NCBI GenBank assembly: GCA_028876365.1
Contig: JAGWRZ010000131.1
Coordinates: 1-50,426, forward strand
Direction of reading: 5' to 3'
Source of the DNA: Acidobacteriota bacterium
Lineage (GTDB): Bacteria; Actinomycetota; Thermoleophilia; Gaiellales; Gaiellaceae
Length of the DNA: 50,426 nt
Both the position numbers and the translations under genes were made by a program. Below the pieces are notes generated by a model. The model was not told the DNA's origin. It searched no databases and saw nothing but the letters and a program-made list of their open reading frames with translations. How positions within the stretch are numbered: position 1 is the stretch's first letter; each line of letters opens with the position of its first letter. Shown here in pieces: positions 12,501 through 24,500 of this stretch.

Positions 12501-15500
12501 GACGTCGCTCGGGTGGAACTGCGCGAGCGTGAACGCGTTGACGTTGACGTTCGAGGTGTCGTTGCCGGTTCCGCCGTTGAAGAACATGTCCTCGTAGATC
12601 GACTGCACGTTGAGCTGGTCGTCGCCGGGGCCGCCGTCCACATACAACGGCACGATCTGCGCCGTCATCGGGTCGACCGACGGAACACCGGAGAACTGGA
12701 AGTCGAAGCTCGGGCAGCCTGCGGTCACGCAGGAGATGTCGCTCGCCGGCGCGCCGAGCTCGGTGAAGGCGGCCTGCATGGCGGTGAGGACGTCGCTCGC
12801 GGTCGCGGACAGCGGCAGCGGCTTCGTCTCCTGGTAGTCGAGCTTGACCGTGAAGTAGCCATTGCCGCGGGTCGTGTCCGCGATGTCGAGATGCTGCACG
12901 AAGGCCGACGGCTGCGTCATGTTCACGAGCTTCTCCTCGTGCGTCGCGAGGAGCGTCGCGACGGTCGTGAAGGAGCTCGGGAACGAGACGTTGAAGACCC
13001 CGCTGCCGCCCGTGACGTTGACGCCCGAGAGGCCCGAGAGCCCTCGCAGCGCCGTCTGCACCTGGGCTGCGGTCGCGGTGAACGGCAGGAAGCCCGTCAC
13101 CTCGGCGACGCCCAGGGCGTTCGTGAACGTGAGCGAGAAGTGGTTCTCGGTGTCGATCTTTCCGTCGCGTACGTCGATGTGCTGCGAGAGCCCGGTGCTC
13201 GACGCCGACACGGTGATGAGACCGTCGGCGGCGTCGAACGCGGCCCGGTTGAGCTTCACGGTCGAGACGATCTGGAAGGTGTCCGGGCTCATGCCGCCGG
13301 TGATCGTCGTCATCACGGCCGGCGACTGATCGAAGAAGAAGACTCCCTCCTGGCGCGCCTGCGGCAGCTGCGAGAAGAGCGAGTCCCCGCCGACGGTGAA
13401 CGTGTTCGGCTGCGTGCCGAGCTTCACCGTCAGCGCCTCGACGTCCTCGAACTCGATCCGGCCCGGCCCCGCGGAGACGGCATGCGACGCCGGGTCGATC
13501 TGCAGGAGCGTCGTCCCGAGCCCGCCGACCGCGCCGACCTCGGTGCCGTCGGGCGCCGTCTGGCGCCGCTCGACCCACGACTGGAGCGTGCCGGTCTGCG
13601 CCGTCGTGTCGGCGCTGTCGTCGACCACGAGGGTGTCGAGGCCGCCGCCGCCGACCACCACGACCGGGCCGACGCCGAACGGGCTGTTGAGGCCCGGCCG
13701 CGTCAGACCGAGGATGCCGGAGAGATTGCCGTTGCCGACGGTGATCAGATCGTTGCCGAGGCCGCCGTCGACCTTCACCGGCACGGTCGTGCTCGTGCTG
13801 TTGATCGCGATCGTGTCGTTGCCGTCGTTGCCGTTGACGTCGAGCGAGACGACGTTGGCGCCCGGGTCGGGCGCGACGAAGTCGATCGTCTGGGTCCCGG
13901 TCCCGGTGATCTCACCGGCGGGCTTCGGCGCGCCGGACGGAGAGCCGGGGGCGGTGTCGGCGAAGCTGTTCGTCGTCGCAGAGCCGACGAGCAGCTCACT
14001 GCCGAGGACGCTGCCGCGGTACACGTTGTAGCTCGTCGCCCCGGCGATCGCCGCCCAGGTGAGGTTGACACTGCTCGTGTTCGTGGTCGTCGTGACCTGG
14101 ACGTCCGAGGAGGCGGCGGTCTCGACGCCGCCGACGACCGCGGAGACCTGGTACGCGTAGGTGCCGATCGGCAGCGTGCCGCCGGTGGTGCTCGCGGCCG
14201 CGGCGAGGGATTGCGGCGCCATCGTGCTGCCTGCCACCACGATTGTGTCGGCGCTGCTCGAGCCGTCGACGACGATCTGGTCGCCCGAGTCCCACGGGTT
14301 GCCGGTGTCGTCGACGAGCGCGTTGATCGCGCCGCCGCCGCTGCCGACATTCTGGAAGTCGTAGACGTCGTTGCCGCCCTGGCCGTCGAGCGTCGTGCGG
14401 AAGCCCGAGCCCGTCTCCTGGACGTTGAACGTGTCGGCGCCGGTCCCGCCGAGAATCGTGCCCGTCGACTGGATGTGGTCGACGATGATCATGTGGGCGT
14501 AGTCGTTGACGGCATTCCCGAGCAGATCGTGGATGCCGGTGCTCGACGTGTTGGACTGCTGCCCCCAGCCGACCATGATGATCCCGTTGGCGAGCCAGAA
14601 CGTCAGGTTCTCGGACCGGCCGCTCATGTCGAGGATCCCTGCGCCGTTCGCAGAGCCAGGTGTGGTGACGTGGACGACGCTGGCCGAGTTCAGCCCGAGG
14701 ATGTCGTCGGCGCCTCCACCGCCGTTGATGGTGTCGTTGCCGGAGCCGCCGTCGATGATCTCCGCCCCCGGGCTGCCCAAGATCGTGTCGTCACCGGCGT
14801 CGCCGTGCAGGATCGCGTCGCCCGTGTTCGAGACCACCGTGCCGACGTTCGCGCTGCTGTAGTCGGAGTTGCGCCCGTACAGGGTGTCGTTGCCGTCACC
14901 GCCCGATAGCAGGTCGCGGCCCGGATTGTTCGGATCCCACTGACTCGAGCTGACGAGCGTGTCGTTGCCGGCGTCGCCGAACAGCTGCGCGCATATGAGC
15001 GTCGTCGGGTCGCACTTCGACTCCTTGGGGCCGATCAGCACGTCGTTTCCGTCTCCGCCGTGCGCGACGACGGACACGGTCGGGTCGTTCAGCCCGCTGA
15101 AGTCGATGACGTCGTCGCCCGCCCCTCCGTTCGCGACGATCGCGGTGACGCCGGTGAACTCTTGCGCATTCGCCTGCGAGCGGCCGAACTGATCCGACCA
15201 GACGGTGACGTCGCCGTTGCCGCTTCCTGCGACGTGAATGGTCTCGGACGTGTCGGTCAGATCGCCCTGGATGCGGTTCTTCGAGCTCGGCCCGATCGCG
15301 AGGGTCAGCGTGCCGTTGCTGACGTCGCCGAGGAACGACGGCCGCGTGAAGTTCACGTTGAACGTGAAGAGCGTGATCGTCGGGAAGGTGTACGTCAGCG
15401 TGAACGACGTGATGTACAGCTGGATCGTCACGTACGCCTGGAGGAACAGGTCGAGCTCGCCGGAGATGTCGAATACCGCGAGCGGGTCTCCGCCGTTGGC

Positions 15501-18500
15501 GAGGAGGTTCGCCTTCAGCTCGTCGAGGCGCACCTTCCCGTCCTTGTTCAGGTCGTCCCAGGCGAAGTTGATCGTCGCGGTGATGCCGCCCTGGACGCCG
15601 GCCTGGATCAGCCCGAGGTCGATGGCGGCGCCGACGGCGACCGTCGCCTTCAGCGTCGCGACCGGCAGGAGGTTCTGCGGGTTGTTCGGGTCGTGCGTGT
15701 TGAAGTAGAAGCCCTCGAGCAGCGCCGCGGGATCCTTGGAGGACAGGAAGTCGCTGAGGCCCTGGGTGTCGTAGCCGAGGCTCAGGTTGATCGTCGCGCC
15801 GATCCCGCCTTCGAACGTCCCGACGAGCGGCCCGATGATCGGGAAGTCCTGCATGTACGTGAAGTTGAAGGTGAGCGTCGGGACGTTGATCTGGACGAGC
15901 GTCACCGGTTTCCCGAACAGCAGCTGGATCAGATCCGACGGCTTGTCGAGCAGCGGGAAGTCGAACGTCTTCGTCGGGTCGATCGCCGACAGGAAGTTCG
16001 AGGACGCATCGCCGCCGGTGCCTTCCATCGTCCCGGGCTGGTTGAGCGTGTCGGGCACGTTGACGCTGCTCAGATCGGGCTGGTCGGCGAGGTTGCCCGC
16101 CGACGACGAGACGTTGAGCGGCGAGTCGAAGAACGCCCACTGGGTCGGATCGGGGATGCCGGGGCAGTCCTGGGCGCGCGTATGCCCGGACTGCGGCGTG
16201 CACTGGCCCGTGAGCAGGATGTCGCCGAGGTTCAGCTTGATGTCGCCATCGCTCGCGGCCTGCTGGACGAGATCGACCAGGTGGTAGAGCTCCTGGACGA
16301 ACGACATGAACGACCGGATCGTGGGCGCGTCGGTCGGATCGAAGAACTCGACGATGTCGGCGCCGGTGATCGTGTGGCCGGCGAGATCGGAGATGAGGGG
16401 GATCCGCTCGTTCAGGAAGCCGCTCGGGCCGATCAGCCACGAGAGCGGATCGAGGATCTGCTTGATCGAGTTGAGGATCGGCCCGGCGAAGTTCGAGATG
16501 AACGACCCGAGGTCGATCGTGATGTCGCCGAAGACGACCTGCGGCGCGGAGATCTGGAAGCCGTTGTCGGTGCTCCAGGAGAGGCCGAAGTCGACGAGGA
16601 TCTTCGTCGAGATCGACGGCAGGATGTTCGCGAAGTCGCTGCCGAGGCTGCTGAAGTCGACGACCGCGTCGGCCCGGAGATCGGCGCCGCCTGTGATGTC
16701 GACGTGAACGATGTCCCCGAGCGGGCTTCCGAACAGCTGGGTGAGCGTGAGCTCGCCGGGGACCGCCTTGGAGCCGGTCGGCGAGACGATGTCGACGCTG
16801 CCGTTGAAGTAGACGGAGCTGATCTCCATCGACTGCGGGTCGACGTTCGTGTCGAGCGCTCCGTTGATGCAGTGCACGTCCACAGTGCCGTTGCCGTTCG
16901 TGTCCGTGCCGTCGGTGAGATGGAGCGCGAGGAACAGCAGCTGTCCCGTCACGGACGCGCGGTCGACGGTGCCGCTCGAGCAGTTGACGTTCGAGAGCGT
17001 TATCAGCCCTCCGACCGTCAGCTCCTTGTCGTCGGCGGTCTGAGCCGGCGAGGTGCCCGGTGTGCCGCCGTCGGTGACGAAGTAGAAGCCGTGGTTGACG
17101 TCGACGCCGAAGCCGAAGTTCAGCTGCGCGGAGAGCGTGACCGTCGGCGTGAAGCTCGCCTGCAGACCGAGCGCCGGGATGCCGAGGTCGAGATTGATCG
17201 TCGGCAGCGTGATCGTCTTCGTGATGCCGAGCTTCATGTCGAGCTCGATCTGCTGCGCGTTGAAGATGTTCACGGTCGTGCAGCTCGAGTCGTCGAAGGC
17301 GCACGAGTCCTGACGGTTGTTGTTCATCAGGACGACGTGGACGTCGCTGGCCGTCGGCGTCCCCGAGGTGCCGTCGAACTTCTCCAGCAGTCCGATCCCG
17401 CTCGGGCCGAGGACGCTGAAGAGCTCGTTCTGGATGAAGCCGACGAGGCTGTCGAGGCCGGCGTTGTTCTGGCGCAGCAGGTTCGCCAGCGGCTGCAGCA
17501 GATTCGTCCGGATGCTGTCGATCGCCTGGCTGACCGGGTTGTTCGCCAGGGCGTCGCCGATCAGCGGCAGCTTCACGCCGAAGATCTGGCCCTGCAGGAC
17601 GTTCTCGATCGTCTGGAGGACGGAATCGAGGCCGTCGACGACGACCGACGGGTCTGCGAGGAGCGCGAAGAGGCTCGGCAGCTGCGGCGAGAAGCCGGCC
17701 CACGGAAGCTCGCCCGTGATGTCGAGCGATGTCGGCTTGTCGCCCGCGTTGAATGTGATCGTGTAGACGTTGCCCGACTTCATGACGGTGCTGACGGTCG
17801 CGTCGCCGCCCAGCGCGGTCTTGAGCTGGTCGGTCGTGAAGCCGGGCGCGAGAATCGTCGTGTCGCTGCCGACCGTGAATGCTCCGTCGGTGCCGGCGAC
17901 GGTGAGGGTCGCCGTGTCGCCGGTGCCCGACAGGTCGAGAACCGGGAGGGTGCCGTCGCCGAAGCTGAAGTTGAAGGCGAGCGGATCGATGCTGAACGCG
18001 ACGCTGACGACGAGCTTGTTGCTGAACGCCTGCGTTCCCGACTCGAGGATCGGGTCGTTGATCGGGATCTGGAAGCTCTCCGTCCCCACGTAGAGAGGAA
18101 GCGTCGCGGTCGCGATGACGAAGTTGCTGTTGTCGCAGGCGGTGCCGCCCATGCCGTCGGAGTGCGGGTTCAGGCAGACGCTGTGCTCGTCGATGTAGCT
18201 GCCGATCGAGCCGAGGTCGCTCGTGAGCCCGGAGCCGCCGAACCCGATGAGGTTCAGGTGATCGTCGCCGCGCGGGCCGTCGTTCAGGTTGAGCTGAATC
18301 GTGCCGCCGAGGCTCGCCGAGCCGTTCTTCACGAACAGCCCGAACGGGCCGATCATGGCGTGGAAGTCGAGATTGGCGCCGGTCGCCTGGGCCGTCAGCG
18401 TGAGATGCGTCCCGTCCGGGCCGTTTCCGGTCCTGAGGAAGAACGCGTTCTCGCTGCCGGACAGGTTGCCGCCGTCCACGCTGATCTTGCCGAGCTGCGT

Positions 18501-21500
18501 CCGCGTGTACGTCGTGCTGCCGAGGTTGATCGTGTACGTGCCGCTCGCGCAGAGCGTCATCGCGTCTGTCGTCGAGTCGCCCTGGCACTTGACCGAGGTC
18601 ACCGAGAGCCCGATCCCTGTGAGCGCCGAGTGGAGGTCGAAGGCGGATACGTCGAATGCGAGCGCCGAGCTCGGCGTGCCGCCGTTGTACGTGGCGGTGA
18701 ACGTGCCGCCGCTCGCGTTGTTCGCGAGCGTGATCGAGTTCTGCTGGTTACCGGTGAGGGCGCCGCCGTCGGCGGTCAGCTGCGCGAGCTGACCGTCGGT
18801 GAGCGCCGTGGTGATGTCGATCGTGTAGATGCCGCTCGCGCAGTCGGCCGAGCTCCCCGAGCCGGTGCATGTGACGGTGTTGACCGTCAGCCCCGTGAGC
18901 GCCGCCTTCAGGCTGTCGGCGGACACGTTGGCGGCGAGCGCGCTCGTCGTCTTCGTGTAATCCAGGCTGAACGTCCCGGCCGAGGCGTTGTTCTTGAGCG
19001 TGATCGAGTGCTGGCCGCCGGTGACGTCGAACTGCTCGCCGGTCCCGGTGAGCCCGGCGCTGTCGATGGTCAGCTTCGTCAGGTCGGGCGAGCCGCCGAG
19101 ATCGATCGTGTAGGTGCCGCTCGACAGCGTGACGTTGTTGACCGTGAGCCCAAGGCCCTGGAGGGCGGTCGTGAGGTCGCCGGTGGAGATGTTGTAGGCG
19201 AGCCCGCTCGCCGTGACCGGGTACGAGAGGGTGAACGTGCCGCCGGTGGCGTTGTTCGTGAGGGTGATCGCGTGCTGGCCGCCGCTCGTGTCGAGGCTTT
19301 GCCCGTCGCCGATGTCGAGGTGCTGGCCGAGCTGGAGCCCGAGCGCGATGTGGAGGTCGGCCGACGCGTCGAGCGTGAGGCTGCCGCTGCCGCCGAGCCC
19401 GATGAGCGCACTGGCGATCTGGCCGAGCCCGCCGCCCAGCACCTGTGAGAGGTCGAGGTCGAACGGGCGCGTCGTCTGGACGCTCGTCTTGAGGTCGAAG
19501 CTGAAGTCGATCTCTCCGTTGTTCCAGGTCAGGATCGGGGGGCCGCGGGCCAGGGTGCTGACGTCGGTGCTGAACGGCGCGCGCTGCCCGTTGTGGTTGA
19601 ACGCGATCGAGTAGGTGTCCAGCCCCGTCTGGACGACGGAGACGTCGACCCCGTCGAGCTTGTTCAGCGCGGTCTGGATCGCACTCGTGGCGTTCGCGCT
19701 GTACGGGATCGGATCGGTGATCTCGGCCGTTCCACCGCTCGGCGTGTAGCTGATCGTGAAGGCGCCGTTGTCGGCGGTGAGGACGAGCGACTCGACCTCC
19801 TTGGTGCTCGCTCCACCGGTGGTCGTCACCGTGACGTTCGCGGACGGCGTCGGGAGCCCGAAGGCGGCGGCGAGGACGTTGTTGAGCTCGGCGACGCCCG
19901 TTGCCGGGCTCGTGATCGCGGTCTGGATCTTCGTCGTGATGTCGGAGACGACGTTGAGGATCTGGCCGAGGCTCTGGTTGACGAGCGGCAGAGGCTCGCT
20001 CATGAGGTTGCCGATCGTCGTCCCCGGCTTACTGAGCCCCTGGACGAACTGGATGATGAGCTGGAGCGCCTGCGCGATCGAGCTGAGGCTCAGGCTCTGG
20101 AACTTCGCGAGGACGGCATCGAAGTCGGGGCCGATGAAGTTGAACTGCGGCGACGGGATCCCCTGGAACCAGTCCGTGGCCGAGTTGCCGATGGAGACCT
20201 TGAGCTTGACGTTCAAGTCGTTGCCGAGGCCGGCGAGGAAGCCGGAGGGCGCGATCGTCAGCTGAACGCCGAAGCCGCCCGTGAGCGAACCGGTGAAGAA
20301 CCCGGTCGGCGGGTTCTTGTCGCTTCCGCCCGTCCCCGCGACGGTCTTGTCGTAGATGAAATGCCCGTTCGTCAGCGCGTTGACGAGGACGGCGAGGTCG
20401 AGCGTGTTCTCGCCCGGGTTCGGCGTGCTCGTGCTGCTCGGGACGACGAGCGGATTCTTGAGCGCGATCGTCGCATTCAGGTCGAGGAGAAGCCCGTTCG
20501 CCTGCGTGCCGGCAGCACTCGCCGTGATGCCGAGGAACCCGAGCTGAGCGGTCAGGCTCACGTTCTGGATCGCAATCGCCGCCTCGCCGCTCAGGCTGAC
20601 GTTGTCGAGGAAGAACGTTCCCGCCTTACCGCGCTGCGTCGCACCCGTGATCGGCTGGAAGCCGAGCTCGGTGACCGCGCCGTTCACGGTGCCACCCTCG
20701 AGGAAGGCCGGGACGTCGAGCGAGAGCGACGTGATCGCGCTGTGCGTGGGAAGGCTGAGCAATGTCCGCGCGGTCGGATCCGTGATGACCTCGAACTGGA
20801 TGCGGTTGCCGATGTGGTCGCACGGCTCGCCCTGCGGGTTGATATTCGGCCGGCAGACGGTGACGGCGTAGTTGCCTGCGGTGAGAGTTCCCGAGCTGTC
20901 GGAGGCGGCGAGCTCGCCGCCGTTGAATGCGTCGGAGATCGCGCTGTCGATCGCCGTCTGGAGGGCGGTGACGAACGAGTCGATGCTCGTGACGCCGCTG
21001 AACGCCGATGCCGGGATCGAGATCGGGATCTGCTGCTCGTTGACGAAGAACGTGAGGTCGATGCCGGTGCTCGGCGGGCTCGCGAACGTGAGCGGGATCG
21101 GCGAGCTGGCGAGGCCGAGCGCCTGGAACGACGAGTCGTCATAGCTCGCGACGCTGACGTCGACATGTCGAGTCACCTGCACCGCAGGCTGGTTCGGGTC
21201 GAACGTGTACTGCACCTGCGGCGCGTCCAGCGAGATTCCTGTCGCGCTCCCGGTGGCGACGACCGGCGACGGGAATACGAGCGTGAACGTGAAGGCGCCG
21301 TTGCCGGAGGCGAAGGAGATGTTGCTGCCGCTCGCCGTCACCGTCGGCTGATAGGTGAGCCCGGCGGCGGAAACCGTCTGCTGAATGGCCTTCTGAAGCC
21401 CTGCGGCCACGTCGCTGGCGCTCGACTTACCGGCGATCGTCGCCGTCCCGCTCAGCTGCACCTTCGCACTGAGCTGGCTGATCGCGGGCTTCGTCCCCGT

Positions 21501-24500
21501 TCCGGTGAACGTGACCGTGTACGCACCGCCGTTCTGGACGACGTTCGCGCCGACGTTCGGGATGCTCAGCGCGCTCAAAAGAACCCCGATCGCGGCCTGG
21601 ACGACGCCGGAGCTCGTACCGACGGTGAGCGGCGACGTGGTCGCCGTCATCCCACCGTTGGAAAGCGCCAGCGTGAAGTTGCCGCTCTTCTCCGCGAGCG
21701 TGAACGAGCCCGTGAAGCCGGATCCCGTCAACGTGTTCTGAGGCGTGATGTCGATCTCGAACGCCTGGTCGTTCGGAGCGGCGTTCCCTCCGTACGGCTG
21801 GACCCCCGTGGTGGGCGTGTTGGAGATCGACTGCGACAGGAACCCCGGCGTCAGCCCGGCATTGATCGCCGCCTGATCGAGCTGCATCTGGAGCTGCTGC
21901 GCGATCACCTGCGGGCACGAGTTCGGATTCGTCGTCGCACACGACCCGACGGCCGTCGTCTTGAAGTTCGAGATCGTCAGCGTGTCGAGAACGGTCGAGT
22001 TCTCGAGCCCGCCCGGGTCGCCGATCAGCTGGTCGACATGCGAGACGCCTTGGTTGAACGTGATGACCCAGTGCCCAGCGCCTCCGGTGCCGGCCGTGAC
22101 GGCGTACGACCCGGAGGTGAGAACGCTCGCGAGCTGAGTCTGGACGCTCGGGTTGTTCAGCTGGTCGGTGGTGGGGTCGGCGTTGTAGGCGATCGGGCCG
22201 CTCGTCTTGCCCCCGACGGCCAGCGTGAACGTGCCACCGGTGGTGTCGAGGAGATCGACGTGCTGAACCTCGGACTGCGTCGTCAACGAGGTCGTCCCGA
22301 CCGCGATCGGCTTGACGTTCGTCCCCGCGAGCGCCCCCTGGAACGTGATCGCATAGCCGGTCCCGCCCGTGATGGTCGTCGGCGCGACGGCGACATTTCC
22401 GGCGCCAATGCTCGAAATGCCCTCGAGCGCGGACTGGACGCTGTTCGTTCCGGTCGCCGGCGCGTCGTAGGCGATCGGGGCGCTAGTCCCGCCGCCGTAG
22501 GTGAGCGTGTACGTCCCGCCGGCGGCTCCCTTGACAGAAAGCTGCTGCAGTTCGTTCACGGCTCCGAGGGTGGTGGCGACCATCGGCACGAGCTGATTCA
22601 CGTTGGTCGCCGCAAGCGCACCCTGGAAGGTGACCGTGTAGACGGTCCCGCCGACCGTCGATGCCTGAGAGACCGAGATGTTGCCGGCGAGCCCGGCGCT
22701 CGTCAGGCCCTCGAGCGCCGCATCGACGCTGCCGGTGCCCGTCGCGGGGGCATTCCAGTTGATCGGCGCTGTGGTGTAGACGGTGGTCGAGCCGTTGGGC
22801 GTGAAGCCGAGGGTGTACGTGCCACTCGTCGCGGCGCGAACGGTGATCGTCTGCACCTCATTGGTGCCGGACGCGCCGTTGGTAGAGGTGTTCACCCCGA
22901 GCGACGAACCGCCGTCTGCGACTGTCGTGATACCGACGGAGGAGACCGCATCCTGGGTGATCTCGCTCTCGACGGCGGGCTCGTTCGTCACCGACACCGA
23001 GAAGTTCGCGCAGTTCGCCCCGGTTACCGTGCAGTCGCTCGCTCCGACGTGACCGTCGGTCATCGCGCCCTTGAGCTGCGAGGTGTCGGTGGCGGTGATG
23101 TCGCCGACATCCGTGCCGCCGAGGCCGCCACCGAAGGTGATCCGGTAATGGCCGGCGACGCCGCCGTTGAGAACGACTCCGACCGATCCGTGACCCGTGA
23201 TCGAGCTGAGCCCGTTCAGATTGCTTTCGACCGTCGAGGCATCGGGCGGTGTCGTCCCGCTGAAGCTCAGCTGGGTCGTCTGCCCGCTGAACGCAAGCGT
23301 GAAGTTGCCGCCGTCGGCGTTCTGGACGTCGACCTCCTGCACCTCGTCGCGATTCGTGAGTCCGCTCCCGTCGACCGCAACGAGAGCCGTCCGCGGCGTC
23401 GAGTTCGGCGCCCACTCGATCGTGTAGACGTCGCCCTGGCTGTTGGCGTCGTTCAGCGTGACCGTGGCGGCGCCGATCGTCGAGGCCATCCCCGTGACAT
23501 TCGTGTCGCCCCAGCTGAACGAGTCACCGGCGATCTTGAACGTCCCGCCGCCGCCGTTGACGGTGACGATCTGCACGGCGCCCACGGAGGCGCTGCCGGG
23601 CCGGATGAGAGTCGCGCTGATCGCGTGCCCGCCCTGGTTGATCGTCGAGGTGTCGACACGGGGGCCGGACGAGAACTGCCCCGGTGCGGCCACCAATGTC
23701 GTGCTCGGCGTGGTGAGGTTGATCCCGAACGTCGCCTGAGCGGTCAGCTCGGCCAGCGGGATGACGTCGCCGGTCGTCTGCACGCTCGCAAGGCCGTCGA
23801 GACTCGCGCCGAAGTCGAGGCTGAAGCCGCCCGCGACGGCGATCGCGTTCACGTCGGTCGAGAAGCCGGTGAGCGGGACGATGAAGTCGGTGGTGTCGCC
23901 GGTGACCTGGACGACGGTGCTGGAGGCGATGTGCCCGTTCAGGGCGGTGAGGCTGTTGAGGGCGCTCTCGACGTCGGCGGCATTCGCTCCCGCCGGGATC
24001 TTGTTGCTCACCTGCAGCGCTCCGCCGTTCTTGTACGCCGCCCAGAACGCGCCGGTGTTCGCGGGCAGCGAGATCACCTGCAGCGTGTTGTGCGCATCGG
24101 TCAGGTTCGTGCTGTTGAAGACGAGCGCGCTCTGCGACTTGCCTTGAACCGAGGCGCCGTCGTAGACGATCTCGAACGGGCCGGCGGGCTTGGTGGGGCC
24201 CGTCGTGCCCGCGCAGCTCGTCGTCCCGTCGAGGCACATGACATTGACGACCGAGCTGCCGAGGCCGATGTTCGCGAGATCCGTCGTGAAGCTCGAGAGG
24301 TCGAGCGTCGTGTTGTTCTGGATGTCGCCGCTCGCGAGTGACCCGTTCGTCATCGAGAACGTCCCGCCGGTGGCGCCGATGATCACGTTCTGGACCTGGT
24401 TCGGGCTGACGATCTGGCTCGTCCCGTCATCGAAGAGAATCTCGTACGGGCCGCCGGGGCAGCTCGATGCGGTGGTGCTGCCGTTCTCGCACTGGATGAC

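Noticed and set aside
3064-18588. Minus-strand alternative-frame ORFs 3064..7713, 8716..10302, 11446..13578, 14896..18588
   Set aside because: Out of frame with the giant CDS and Arg/Pro/Asp-rich. The giant frame carries the recognisable domains over the same bases.
15060-24341. Large plus-strand ORFs 15060..19448 and 19593..24341
   Set aside because: Same high-GC antisense artefact; composition-biased and without recognisable motifs.
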